A stretch of 10,028 bases of DNA from Candidatus Magasanikbacteria bacterium CG_4_10_14_0_8_um_filter_42_12 (lineage in GTDB: Bacteria > Patescibacteriota > Patescibacteriia > Magasanikbacterales > UBA922): positions 1 to 10,028 of the forward strand of contig PFLZ01000090.1 in the NCBI GenBank assembly GCA_002784795.1. Reading direction: 5' to 3'. The position numbers were made by a program, and so were the translations under genes. The notes under the pieces are model-generated. The model made no database searches, was not told the DNA's origin, and saw only the letters and a list, made by a program, of their open reading frames with translations. Positions 1 to 4,807 of the stretch are shown piece after piece. The stretch's first letter is position 1, and every line of letters begins with the position of its first letter.

Positions 1-86
1 TTATGATTGTTCATAGTTTTTACTTGTTTTTTATCTACACTATGCCATATTTCCCACTTTTTAGCCTCCCGTTTTGTCCATTAAGT

Positions 87-115
87 CTTATATTAACCTA
101 AGGTTGAGTAGCCAA
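87..115 (-). promoter_or_regulatory. Possible promoter for a leftward gene outside the window
   Basis: On the minus strand a TTGGCT (110-115) is separated by 17 bases from TATAAG (87-92). It lies beyond the hisS terminator and points leftward. The only start codon that stays open to the window edge is ATG at 14-12, of which just four codons are visible, so the target gene cannot be judged. The spacer contains the small palindrome AACCTAAGGTT (97-107). The -35 box is weak. Confidence 0.35.
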
Positions 116-140
116 AAATTCAAACTTTGCCGTATTTACA

Positions 141-173
141 AAAAAAGACCTCGCAATATGTGAGGTCTTTTTC
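141..173 (-). terminator. Rho-independent terminator of hisS
   Basis: A GC-containing stem (GACCTC at 147-152 with GAGGTC at 162-167) is flanked by an A-run on the left and a T-run on the right. Read on the minus strand it is AAAAAGACCTC, loop, GAGGTCTTTTTTT, starting about 12 bases after the hisS stop codon. The flanking symmetry means it could work in both directions. In the plus orientation an A·C mismatch becomes a G·U pair. Confidence 0.8.
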
Positions 174-184
174 TATTTGCTTTT

Positions 185-1783
185 TTACTTCAACAACTTC
201 ATCACTTCTCTCACAATCTTCCCCTGATCAATAATCTCCTGAATACCAGATTCCATATCACGGATAATGATGGTACCATCTTGGACTTCTTTTTGTCCGA
301 GAATGAGCGTATGTGTCACACCAATTTCGTGTGCTTGTTCCAGCTGAGACTTGAGTGATGACTTGCCAAGGTTGTGATAGGTAATAATATTTTCCTGTCG
401 CAAATCTTCGATCAAACGAAGTGCATGCTGTCGTGCCTGATCACCAAGCTGTGCAAAATACACAGGTGATTTTTTTGGTGCATGACGAAGTGCTTTTGGA
501 TTGTTTCTGATATCTTTCAATGCGAGTACCACTCGATCGAGACCGATTGCAAATCCGGCTGCCGGTGTCTGAGGGCCACCAAGCTGTTCGATGAGACGAT
601 CATATCGTCCTCCCCCACCAAGTGCTGATTGATTTCCCTCTTCGGTATCTGAACGAAACAGCTCAAATACGGTGTCTGTATAATAGTCGAGACCACGCAC
701 GAGTGTTGCGTCGAGAATATATGGGATATTGAGATGATCCAGATATTCGAGTACACGCATGAAAAATTTTTTTGAATCCTCGCTGAGCCAATCAATAATC
801 TGTGGCGCTTCTTCGATGACTTCCCTATCCTGAGGATCTTTTGAATCAAGAATACGCAATGGATTTTTTGCAATGCGTTTTTTTGAAAGTTCTGACAAGT
901 AGCTACGCTTTGAACGCAAATACGCTGTGAGTTCAATCACGTAATTTGCTCGATCTTCTGGAGACCCAATGCTATTGATACGAACCGTAGTCTCGAGCCC
1001 AAGATCTTTCAAAAAATTGTAGGCAACGGTGATAAGCTCGGCATCCACTGCTGCATCGCGTGTTCCCATGGTTTCACAATCAAATTGACGGAACTCTCGA
1101 TACCGTCCAGCCTGTGGTCTGTCATGACGAAAAAGGGATCCGCTTGTCCAGACTTTGATAGGCTGTGGATCACTCTGCATGCCATGGGTGATGTATGCGC
1201 GTGCAAATCCTGCGGTAAACTCAGGGCGAAGACCGATATCATTGCCATCTTTGTCACCAAATACGTACATTTCTTTGTCTACCACATCCGTTCCCTTTCC
1301 AATAGAACGAGTAAAGAGCTTTGCGTCCTCTAGCACAGGCACCTCCATGTATTGGAAGTTATATGCTTCTGCCATTTGTTCTGCAGCACGATACACACTT
1401 CGCCAAAATTTTGCATCTTTTGGATGCAAATCACGCATTCCTCTAAGTGGTTGTATTTGTTTTATTTTTTCTTTTTTTGGTTTCTTTTCTCCGCTATGCT
1501 GATGTACTTGTTTTGCCGGAGCGATTGTTTTTACTGGAGCACTTTTTTGCACTACAGGTTTCTTTTTTGCAACAGGCTTCTTTCCTTTTGCAGGAGATGT
1601 TGCAACAGATTTCTTTTTTGCAACGGGCGTTGCTTTTGTCGCTTTTTTCTTCGCTACAACTTTTTTTGCAGGTTTCTTTTTTGCAACAGCATTCTTTATT
1701 TTCTTTAGAACACTTTTTTTTCCGCCCAAGGCAGATCCGCCTCGGGCGGACTTTTTTGCTGAAGATGTTTTTTTTGATGGCAT
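185..1783 (-). CDS. hisS: Histidyl-tRNA synthetase with Lys/Ala-rich N-terminal extension
   Basis: Class II aminoacyl-tRNA synthetase that charges tRNA-His with histidine in the cytoplasm. The 532-residue product has a catalytic core from about residue 110. It shows motif 1 (RGMRDLHP, 114-121), motif 2 (FRHDRPQAGRYREF, 218-231), the histidine-binding LVRGLDYYTD (361-370), GGGGRYD (389-395) and motif 3 (GFAIGLDRV, 410-418). The anticodon-binding domain follows at about 437-527. A typical HisRS has roughly 420-430 residues, so the first ~110 residues are extra: a histone-H1-like tail of repeated VAKKK and KKP units. The ATG at 1783 is used because no other Met precedes the core. No Shine-Dalgarno is visible. 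A 30-bp palindromic element sits in frame at codons 12-21. There is a 128-base gap to lepB without a terminator, so co-transcription is likely. Stop TAA. Confidence 0.97.
   Translation of the reverse strand: MPSKKTSSAKKSARGGSALGGKKSVLKKIKNAVAKKKPAKKVVAKKKATKATPVAKKKSVATSPAKGKKPVAKKKPVVQKSAPVKTIAPAKQVHQHSGEKKPKKEKIKQIQPLRGMRDLHPKDAKFWRSVYRAAEQMAEAYNFQYMEVPVLEDAKLFTRSIGKGTDVVDKEMYVFGDKDGNDIGLRPEFTAGFARAYITHGMQSDPQPIKVWTSGSLFRHDRPQAGRYREFRQFDCETMGTRDAAVDAELITVAYNFLKDLGLETTVRINSIGSPEDRANYVIELTAYLRSKRSYLSELSKKRIAKNPLRILDSKDPQDREVIEEAPQIIDWLSEDSKKFFMRVLEYLDHLNIPYILDATLVRGLDYYTDTVFELFRSDTEEGNQSALGGGGRYDRLIEQLGGPQTPAAGFAIGLDRVVLALKDIRNNPKALRHAPKKSPVYFAQLGDQARQHALRLIEDLRQENIITYHNLGKSSLKSQLEQAHEIGVTHTLILGQKEVQDGTIIIRDMESGIQEIIDQGKIVREVMKLLK
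1559..1687 (-). repeat. Direct repeats coding for the basic tail of HisRS
   Basis: The 15-mer TTTCTTTTTTGCAAC occurs exactly three times on the plus strand (1559-1573, 1610-1624, 1673-1687), with degenerate copies between. On the coding strand each unit encodes Val-Ala-Lys-Lys-Lys. The nucleotide-level identity suggests the tail grew by slippage or unequal exchange and can vary in length between strains. Confidence 0.8.
1721..1750. repeat. 30-bp palindromic element, copy 1, in frame inside hisS
   Basis: This is a 30-bp near-palindrome. The right arm TCCGCCTCGGGCGGA is intact. The left arm differs from its exact reverse complement (TCCGCCCGAGGCGGA) at two positions. It occupies exactly codons 12-21 of hisS and encodes SARGGSALGG, with lysine-rich sequence on both sides (AKK before, KKSVLKK after). 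A second copy, identical at 25 of 30 positions, lies at 2649-2678. Position in frame inside a gene recalls the Rickettsia palindromic elements, but no sequence relationship to them is claimed. Confidence 0.8.
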
Positions 1784-1911
1784 AGCAGAGTGGTAATTTG
1801 GTAATTAGGAAATTGGATTATTCGTGAAGCATGTCTCATCCAGTGAATGAGTGACAAACCAATCCTTCATTCTTTGTTCTGGTGGATATATCGTACGTGT
1901 TGCGTAAAATA

Positions 1912-2538
1912 TTAGAGGTTATATTCTGGAAGATGACTGTTGCCAAAATAACTCACACGTGTCAGTGGCCACCCACGCAACAGTGTTCGCCCCTGAATAG
2001 ATTCTTTGCTAATAGGACCAAATCGTCGTGAATCGTAACTTGCTCCACGATTGTCTCCCATCACCATATACTGATCGTCACCAAGCGTAAACGCAACATC
2101 TCCATCTGTTTTTATACCGTTGAGATACGATTCTGAAAGGACAGTACATTCTACTTGGCACACAGTCACATTGCCATTTTCAACGCGTACCCGCTCTCCT
2201 GGCAATCCAATAACACGCTTGAGATAAAAATCTTCTGGTGACGTGGGAGAACGAAAGACAATTACTTCACCTCGATGGGGATCTCTGAGACGATAACTCA
2301 GTTCATCGACAATCAAATATTCATTTTCATAAAATGTCGGTGACATGGACTCCCCTTTCACATAAAACGGCTTGAAGAGGAAATAACGCACGGCGACAAT
2401 CGTAATTGCTGCCAAGACAACGATCTTTACCAATTCCAAAAAAAATAGCCCAACTTTTCCAAGCAACGTTGTTTCTGTATGAACGTCTTCTACCCCTTCC
2501 TGTTCTTCTGGCTGTTCTGGGGATTGTGTGTCTTCCAT
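1912..2538 (-). CDS. lepB: Signal peptidase I
   Basis: Membrane serine protease (family S26) that removes signal peptides from secreted proteins at the outer face of the cytoplasmic membrane. The 208-residue product starts with an acidic, Glu-rich stretch (residues 1-22), followed by one hydrophobic segment (about 30-55). Next come the nucleophile motif GESMSPTF (Ser64) and FYLKRVIGLPGE with the general-base lysine (Lys107). The conserved GDNRGASYDSRRFG box is at 161-174. I chose the ATG at 2538 over the upstream start at 2715. The longer frame would run through the promoter, a terminator hairpin and the tRNA-fragment repeat, and the acidic N-terminus followed by the membrane anchor is normal for the family. 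No Shine-Dalgarno is visible. It probably shares a transcript with hisS downstream. Stop TAA. Confidence 0.94.
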   Translation of the reverse strand: MEDTQSPEQPEEQEGVEDVHTETTLLGKVGLFFLELVKIVVLAAITIVAVRYFLFKPFYVKGESMSPTFYENEYLIVDELSYRLRDPHRGEVIVFRSPTSPEDFYLKRVIGLPGERVRVENGNVTVCQVECTVLSESYLNGIKTDGDVAFTLGDDQYMVMGDNRGASYDSRRFGPISKESIQGRTLLRGWPLTRVSYFGNSHLPEYNL

Positions 2539-2567
2539 AGGATGTGAAGATTGCAAATAACATGACC

Positions 2568-2595
2568 AGTATACCAAAAAAAAAGAAAATTGCAA
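2568..2595 (-). promoter_or_regulatory. Promoter of lepB (and probably hisS)
   Basis: On the minus strand TTGCAA (2590-2595) is followed after 16 bases by a perfect TATACT (2568-2573). Initiation would fall near 2561, giving a leader of roughly 20 bases before the lepB ATG. The spacer is T-rich. The promoter lies just after the hairpin that appears to end the tRNA transcript, so lepB need not depend on the tRNA promoter. Confidence 0.6.
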
Positions 2596-2600
2596 GATAT

Positions 2601-2628
2601 AAAGACAGCCCATAAAACGGCTGTCTTT
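2601..2628 (-). terminator. Hairpin ending the tRNA transcription unit
   Basis: Perfect 10-bp stem (AAAGACAGCC at 2601-2610 with GGCTGTCTTT at 2619-2628) and an 8-base loop, about 100 bases downstream of tRNA-Val. On the minus strand the trailing sequence is TTTATAT, a weak U-tract. On the plus strand it is TTTTG. Termination is therefore likely but not textbook. Confidence 0.5.
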
Positions 2629-2630
2629 TG

Positions 2631-2686
2631 GTGACCATACGTGGATTCTCCGCCCGAGGCGGATGCGCCTAGGGCGCAGAACCACG
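2631..2686 (-). repeat. Interrupted partial copy of the tRNA-Val 3' end
   Basis: Bases 2631-2648 (GTGACCATACGTGGATTC) repeat exactly 2731-2748, the 3' end of tRNA-Val including discriminator, acceptor 3' strand and half of the T arm. After a 30-bp palindromic insert, 2679-2686 (GAACCACG) continues the tRNA sequence corresponding to 2749-2756. Similarity then fades. Removing the insert leaves a continuous 26-base match. The copy starts exactly 100 bases from the gene's own copy. It cannot form a tRNA and is a remnant. Confidence 0.8.
2649..2678. repeat. 30-bp palindromic element, copy 2, inside the tRNA-Val remnant
   Basis: Second copy of the element at 1721-1750. Here the left arm TCCGCCCGAGGCGGA is intact, while the right arm (TGCGCCTAGGGCGCA) has three changes from its exact complement. 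Together the two copies imply an ancestral perfect 30-bp palindrome. It splits the T-loop part of the tRNA-Val 3' copy, so the tRNA-side sequence gives a clear before/after view of the insertion. No obvious target-site duplication is seen. Confidence 0.8.
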
Positions 2687-2731
2687 AACGATTCATTATG
2701 AGAGGCTATTATCAAATTGATAACATCTTTG

Positions 2732-2805
2732 TGACCATACGTGGATTCGAACCACGGACCTCTACAATGTCAATGTAGCGCTCTAACCAACTGAGCTATA
2801 TGGTC
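2732..2805 (-). tRNA. tRNA-Val (anticodon GAC)
   Basis: A full cloverleaf of 74 bases can be drawn. The acceptor stem GACCATA/TATGGTC has 7 pairs, and the D arm contains AGTTGGTTA. The anticodon stem is CTACA/TGTAG around the loop TTGACAT (anticodon GAC), with variable loop AGGTC. The T arm is CGTGG-TTCGAAT-CCACG, and the discriminator is A. The 3' CCA is not encoded (the DNA continues CAAAG), so it needs the CCA-adding enzyme. It is the second gene of the tRNA unit. Its 3' end is duplicated 100 bases further downstream. Confidence 0.97.
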
Positions 2806-2975
2806 TCTTGTACACTATTTGTTCTCGCAGTACAACGGCAGGTGGCTGACTAAGCTAACATTCTGGAATAAAATTGGTGCGCCACGAGGCAGCGCCATTA
2901 TTAATCGAATGCACAATGTCACATACCATTCACTTCGTTGTCACATGATACTCCAAGCAGTTGCGCTGCTTTTCG
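2806..2975. other. Spacer between the two tRNA genes
   Basis: A 170-base spacer, long for adjacent tRNAs in a compact genome. It holds a small perfect hairpin (AAGCAG 2955-2960 with CTGCTT 2966-2971) just downstream of tRNA-Ile on the minus strand, and two copies of TGTCACAT. No convincing promoter, coding region or terminator with a U-tract is seen, so read-through from tRNA-Ile into tRNA-Val is the simplest reading. Confidence 0.5.
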
Positions 2976-3049
2976 TGGGCGATCCAGGAATCGAACCTGG
3001 GACCTCTACATTATCAGTGTAGCGCTCTAACCATCTGAGCTAATCGCCC
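2976..3049 (-). tRNA. tRNA-Ile (anticodon GAT)
   Basis: A complete 74-base cloverleaf. The acceptor stem is GGGCGAT/ATCGCCC and the D arm contains AGATGGTTA. The anticodon stem CTACA/TGTAG surrounds the loop CTGATAA (anticodon GAT). The variable loop is AGGTC, the T arm is CCAGG-TTCGATT-CCTGG and the discriminator is A. No CCA is encoded (the DNA continues CGAAA). It is the first gene of the unit, about 120 bases after the predicted transcription start. An 11-base copy of its 5' end lies in the leader at 3148-3158. Confidence 0.97.
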
Positions 3050-3176
3050 CGTAAAAATGACCTTCGGTCATCACGTGGCAAGCCGTACTCTCCCGTAGTA
3101 GATATATACTGCCTGTCACGTGGCGAACGAAGTGAGCTTTACGTGAAGCTAATCGCCCTCTTTAAACGTGAGTCAG
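3050..3176 (-). other. Structured 5' leader of the tRNA unit
   Basis: This is the region between the promoter and tRNA-Ile. It contains the hairpin ATGACC-TTC-GGTCAT (3057-3071), a second hairpin AGCTT-TACGTG-AAGCT (3135-3150), a direct repeat TCACGTGGC (3071-3079 and 3116-3124) and the tRNA-Ile fragment copy. No coding region is seen. The hairpins may guide or disturb RNase P processing, but that is a guess. Confidence 0.5.
3148..3158 (-). repeat. Copy of the tRNA-Ile 5' end in the leader
   Basis: GCTAATCGCCC at 3148-3158 exactly matches 3039-3049, which on the minus strand is the first 11 bases of tRNA-Ile (whole 5' acceptor strand, the two linker bases and the start of the D stem). It lies about 12 bases after the predicted transcription start. 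Eleven bases could match by chance, but the exact alignment with the mature 5' end and the matching remnant of tRNA-Val make that less likely. Confidence 0.4.
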
Positions 3177-3205
3177 AGTATATAAGACTTTTCCTATTTC
3201 GTCAA
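3177..3205 (-). promoter_or_regulatory. Strong promoter of the tRNA unit
   Basis: On the minus strand TTGACG (3200-3205), a 17-base spacer, then a perfect TATACT (3177-3182). Predicted start is near 3170. It sits between the khpA terminator and the tRNA leader, so the tRNAs are an independent transcription unit. Confidence 0.85.
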
Positions 3206-3226
3206 GAGGTTTCCCGAACGCTAGTA

Positions 3227-3261
3227 TAAAAAAACTCCTCACCGGAGCGAGGAGTTTTTTG
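3227..3261 (-). terminator. Rho-independent terminator of khpA
   Basis: Stem ACTCCTC (3234-3240) with GAGGAGT (3249-3255), an 8-base loop, and runs of A and T on either side. On the minus strand it reads ACTCCTC, loop, GAGGAGTTTTTTT and begins about 8 bases after the khpA stop. The flanking A-run allows activity in both directions. Confidence 0.87.
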
Positions 3262-3268
3262 TATGTGT

Positions 3269-3643
3269 CTAGAGGGTAAACCCGTCGACAGCACTCGTAT
3301 CGATATCTTCGTCTTCGACACTCTCTACTGGAGTAGCTACAGGCGCAGCTACAGGTGCAGCAGCTGGAGTAGCACTGCGATATGCAGGTCCACGTCCACC
3401 TTCTGGTTCATTGATCTTTAGATTAACGCGAGCGTTATTCTTCGCACCAACGATCTTCAAGAGTGTTCGAACTGATCGGGCTGTTTGTCCTTGGCGACCA
3501 ATGACGTATGCCATGTCGCTAGGATCAACGTCGAGAGTGATGAGAACACCACGCTCGTCTACAGTACGTTCCGCCTTCACTTTGTCAGGATTGTTGACAA
3601 TAGCTTTGACGACGTACTCCACAAAAGATTGATCTTGTTCCAT
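3269..3643 (-). CDS. khpA: KH-domain RNA-binding protein (KhpA / YlqC family)
   Basis: Small single-KH-domain protein. In Firmicutes, KhpA pairs with KhpB and binds RNA to affect cell division and gene expression. Residues 1-79 form the KH domain, with the conserved start SFVEYVVKAIVNNPDKV and the RNA-binding GXXG loop VIGRQGQTARSVRTLL (Gly49-Arg-Gln-Gly52). Family members usually stop near residue 75-85. This one continues to 124 with an Ala/Pro-rich linker (about 90-106) and an acidic end. The gene lies downstream of rpsP, the usual order in bacteria, but has its own promoter and terminator, and rimM and trmD do not follow. The ATG at 3643 fits the family start. No Shine-Dalgarno is visible. 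Stop TAG. Confidence 0.92.
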   Translation of the reverse strand: MEQDQSFVEYVVKAIVNNPDKVKAERTVDERGVLITLDVDPSDMAYVIGRQGQTARSVRTLLKIVGAKNNARVNLKINEPEGGRGPAYRSATPAAAPVAAPVATPVESVEDEDIDTSAVDGFTL

Positions 3644-3673
3644 AAAATTTCGTTTCAGAATGTAAATTTGTGA

Positions 3674-3712
3674 AGAACTGTCGACATTTCCCGAGCATTT
3701 CGGGCCAGTTCT
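3674..3712 (-). promoter_or_regulatory. Stem-loop at the 5' end of the khpA transcript
   Basis: An outer stem AGAACTG (3674-3680) with CAGTTCT (3706-3712) encloses an inner stem CCCGA (3690-3694) with TCGGG (3700-3704). It begins about five bases after the predicted transcription start. A 5'-terminal hairpin may protect the mRNA or be a protein-binding site. It is too far from the start codon to block translation directly. Confidence 0.5.
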
Positions 3713-3723
3713 ATCGTGTGATA

Positions 3724-3752
3724 AGTATATACAGATGGGTGAATTTTGTCAA
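3724..3752 (-). promoter_or_regulatory. Promoter of khpA
   Basis: Consensus TTGACA (3747-3752), 17-base spacer, TATACT (3724-3729) on the minus strand. The predicted start near 3717 gives a leader of about 70 bases. It lies downstream of the rpsP terminator and so uncouples khpA from rpsP. Confidence 0.87.
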
Positions 3753-3822
3753 TCTTATTCTTCTTTCTTACACACAAAACATCCGATATAGACTTCACCC
3801 ATGATACAAACACTCATTTAAA

Positions 3823-3850
3823 ACAAAAAGACACACCTCACGGTGTGTCT
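3823..3850 (-). terminator. Rho-independent terminator of rpsP
   Basis: A perfect 9-bp stem (AGACACACC 3829-3837 with GGTGTGTCT 3842-3850) with loop TCAC. On the minus strand it is followed by TTTTTGTTTT. It lies about 20 bases after the rpsP stop codon. Confidence 0.87.
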
Positions 3851-3870
3851 TCATTTTTATTTCGACAGGA

Positions 3871-4413
3871 TTATTCTGCTTTCTTTTCTTCAACTTCTGC
3901 TGGAGCTTCTTCCTTTTTTTCTTCTGCAGGAGCTTCCTCGGTTGAGGCTGCTTCTTCTGCAGATGCAGCAACTTCCTCAGCTGGTGCTTCCGCAGCAGCC
4001 TTTGCTTCAGCTTCGGCTGCTTCCTTTGCAGCGATCGCTTCGGCATCAGCAGCTTCTTTTGCAGCTTTTGCTGCTTCAGCTGCTTTTTGTTTTTCTTCTT
4101 CAGCAGCAGCTTTTCCAGCTTCAATCTTTCCTTCTCGCTTTTTGGAAATACTTACGGCTTTCTTTTTTTCACCAGTGATCACACCTTCGCGGATCAGCAA
4201 GTTATGTACGGCTTCTGACGCTCCAGCACCTTGTTCGAGCCAGTGCTTGATACGTTCTGTTTTGAGTGAAACAATTTTTGGATTTGCAACAGGGTTGTAG
4301 TTGCCGAGAATTTCAAGCGCACGTCCCTGTGTATCGCGAGCGTTTTCAGAAAGTACCAAACGGTAACTTGGTGACTTTGTGCGTCCAACGCGTTGGAGTC
4401 GAATTGCTAACAT
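3871..4413 (-). CDS. rpsP: 30S ribosomal protein S16 with long Ala/Glu/Lys tail
   Basis: Small-subunit ribosomal protein that binds 16S rRNA early in assembly. Residues 1-80 are a clear S16 core: MLAIRLQRVGRTKSPSYRLV at the start, then RDTQGRALEILGNYNP (26-41), KTERIKHWLEQGAGAS (51-66) and NLLIREGV (71-78). Ordinary S16 ends near residue 80-90. Here about 95 more residues follow. A lysine-rich junction (83-101) leads into Ala/Glu/Lys repeats that favour a long charged helix, ending in PAEEKKEEAPAEVEEKKAE. The tail has a net negative second half. ATG at 4413 is the family start. No Shine-Dalgarno is visible. It has its own promoter and terminator. Stop TAA. Confidence 0.97.
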   Translation of the reverse strand: MLAIRLQRVGRTKSPSYRLVLSENARDTQGRALEILGNYNPVANPKIVSLKTERIKHWLEQGAGASEAVHNLLIREGVITGEKKKAVSISKKREGKIEAGKAAAEEEKQKAAEAAKAAKEAADAEAIAAKEAAEAEAKAAAEAPAEEVAASAEEAASTEEAPAEEKKEEAPAEVEEKKAE

Positions 4414-4416
4414 AAA

Positions 4417-4514
4417 TCAATAAACAATAATCAATAAACATTGAACAATAAGCAATACGATACGCAGTAAACAAAAGCTTAGATATGCTTATTGTTTATT
4501 GGGTATTGCTTATT
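4417..4514 (-). repeat. AT-rich direct and inverted repeats in the rpsP leader
   Basis: TCAATAAACA occurs at 4417-4426 and 4431-4440. CAATAAACAAT (4418-4428) is the exact reverse complement of 4491-4501. AATAAGCAATAC (4447-4458) is the exact reverse complement of 4503-4514. The leader RNA can therefore form long, partly exclusive stems, one of which reaches to within about 5 bases of the rpsP start codon. Confidence 0.7.
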
Positions 4515-4567
4515 AAAAAATAAGAGCAAAATTCTAGTTTCCCAGAAGGTATTTCGTGATGGTGGCG

Positions 4568-4596
4568 AGTATACGGGATATGGCACTATTTGTCAA
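4568..4596 (-). promoter_or_regulatory. Promoter of rpsP
   Basis: Consensus TTGACA (4591-4596), 17-base spacer and TATACT (4568-4573) on the minus strand. Predicted start near 4561, which leaves an unusually long leader of about 148 bases. Confidence 0.87.
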
Positions 4597-4612
4597 TAGC
4601 ATACTCAATAAG

Positions 4613-4670
4613 GGAATGACGAGCATCAGCTCGTTATCGCCGCTAAAGACAAGCTCACGCTTGTCACTCC
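4613..4670. repeat. REP-like inverted pair of hairpins
   Basis: Two 22-base units face each other: 4613-4634 (plus) and 4649-4670 (minus). Each begins GGARTGAC and forms a short stem around a 4-base loop: ACGAGC/GCTCGT in the first, ACAAGC/GCTTGT in the second. They agree at 17 of 22 positions. Two of the differences form one compensatory base-pair change. The arrangement resembles REP elements paired as BIMEs. Confidence 0.5.
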
Positions 4671-4717
4671 TATTTTATCATTCCTTTTCAAAAGACGATT
4701 TTTTCAATTCTCCTCTA

Positions 4718-4792
4718 AAAAGGAACCCTGCACCGCTCACTCAGTCGACATATCCCCGTAGGGACGCCGGCTAGTGTGAGCGGTGCTGGTTC
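4718..4792 (-). terminator. Large terminator-like hairpin after the two-gene cassette
   Basis: GCACCGCTCAC (4730-4740) is the exact reverse complement of 4776-4786. The stem extends with GAACC (4723-4727) and GGTTC (4788-4792) across small bulges. On the minus strand the structure ends in CTTTTTAG. A small hairpin TCCC/GGGA sits in the ~35-base loop. It begins about 15 bases after the cassette's stop codon. The large loop is unusual for a simple terminator. Confidence 0.5.
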
Positions 4793-4807
4793 GGCGTCGG
4801 TTGACCT

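Larger units (their letters stand above)
4414..4807. other. 394-base gene-free region upstream of rpsP
   Basis: No gene is supported here. From left to right it holds an AT-rich repeat-filled rpsP leader (4417-4514), the rpsP promoter (4568-4596) and a pair of REP-like hairpins facing each other (4613-4670). It ends with a large terminator-like hairpin (4718-4792) after the two-gene cassette. Open frames on the plus strand across the region have no start signal and cross these structures. Confidence 0.7.

Noticed and set aside
1352..1785. Phe/Leu/Cys-rich open frames on the plus strand opposite the HisRS tail
   Set aside because: They are the antisense of Lys/Ala codon repeats, which automatically lack stop codons, not genuine membrane proteins.
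2539..2715. Longer start for lepB at 2715
   Set aside because: Would place the promoter, the tRNA-unit hairpin and the tRNA-Val remnant inside the gene; the normal family start is at 2538.
3746..4300. Ser/Ala- and Leu-rich open frames on the plus strand opposite rpsP
   Set aside because: Complement of the Ala/Glu/Lys tail of S16; they also run through the rpsP terminator.
4556..4774. Plus-strand open frames in the rpsP upstream region
   Set aside because: They cross the rpsP promoter, the REP-like pair and a terminator hairpin, with no start signal or recognisable product.
4718..4807. Integron attC site near the cassette
   Set aside because: GTTGACC does not fit the R' box (GTTRRRY), no paired R'' box is found and no integrase is present.
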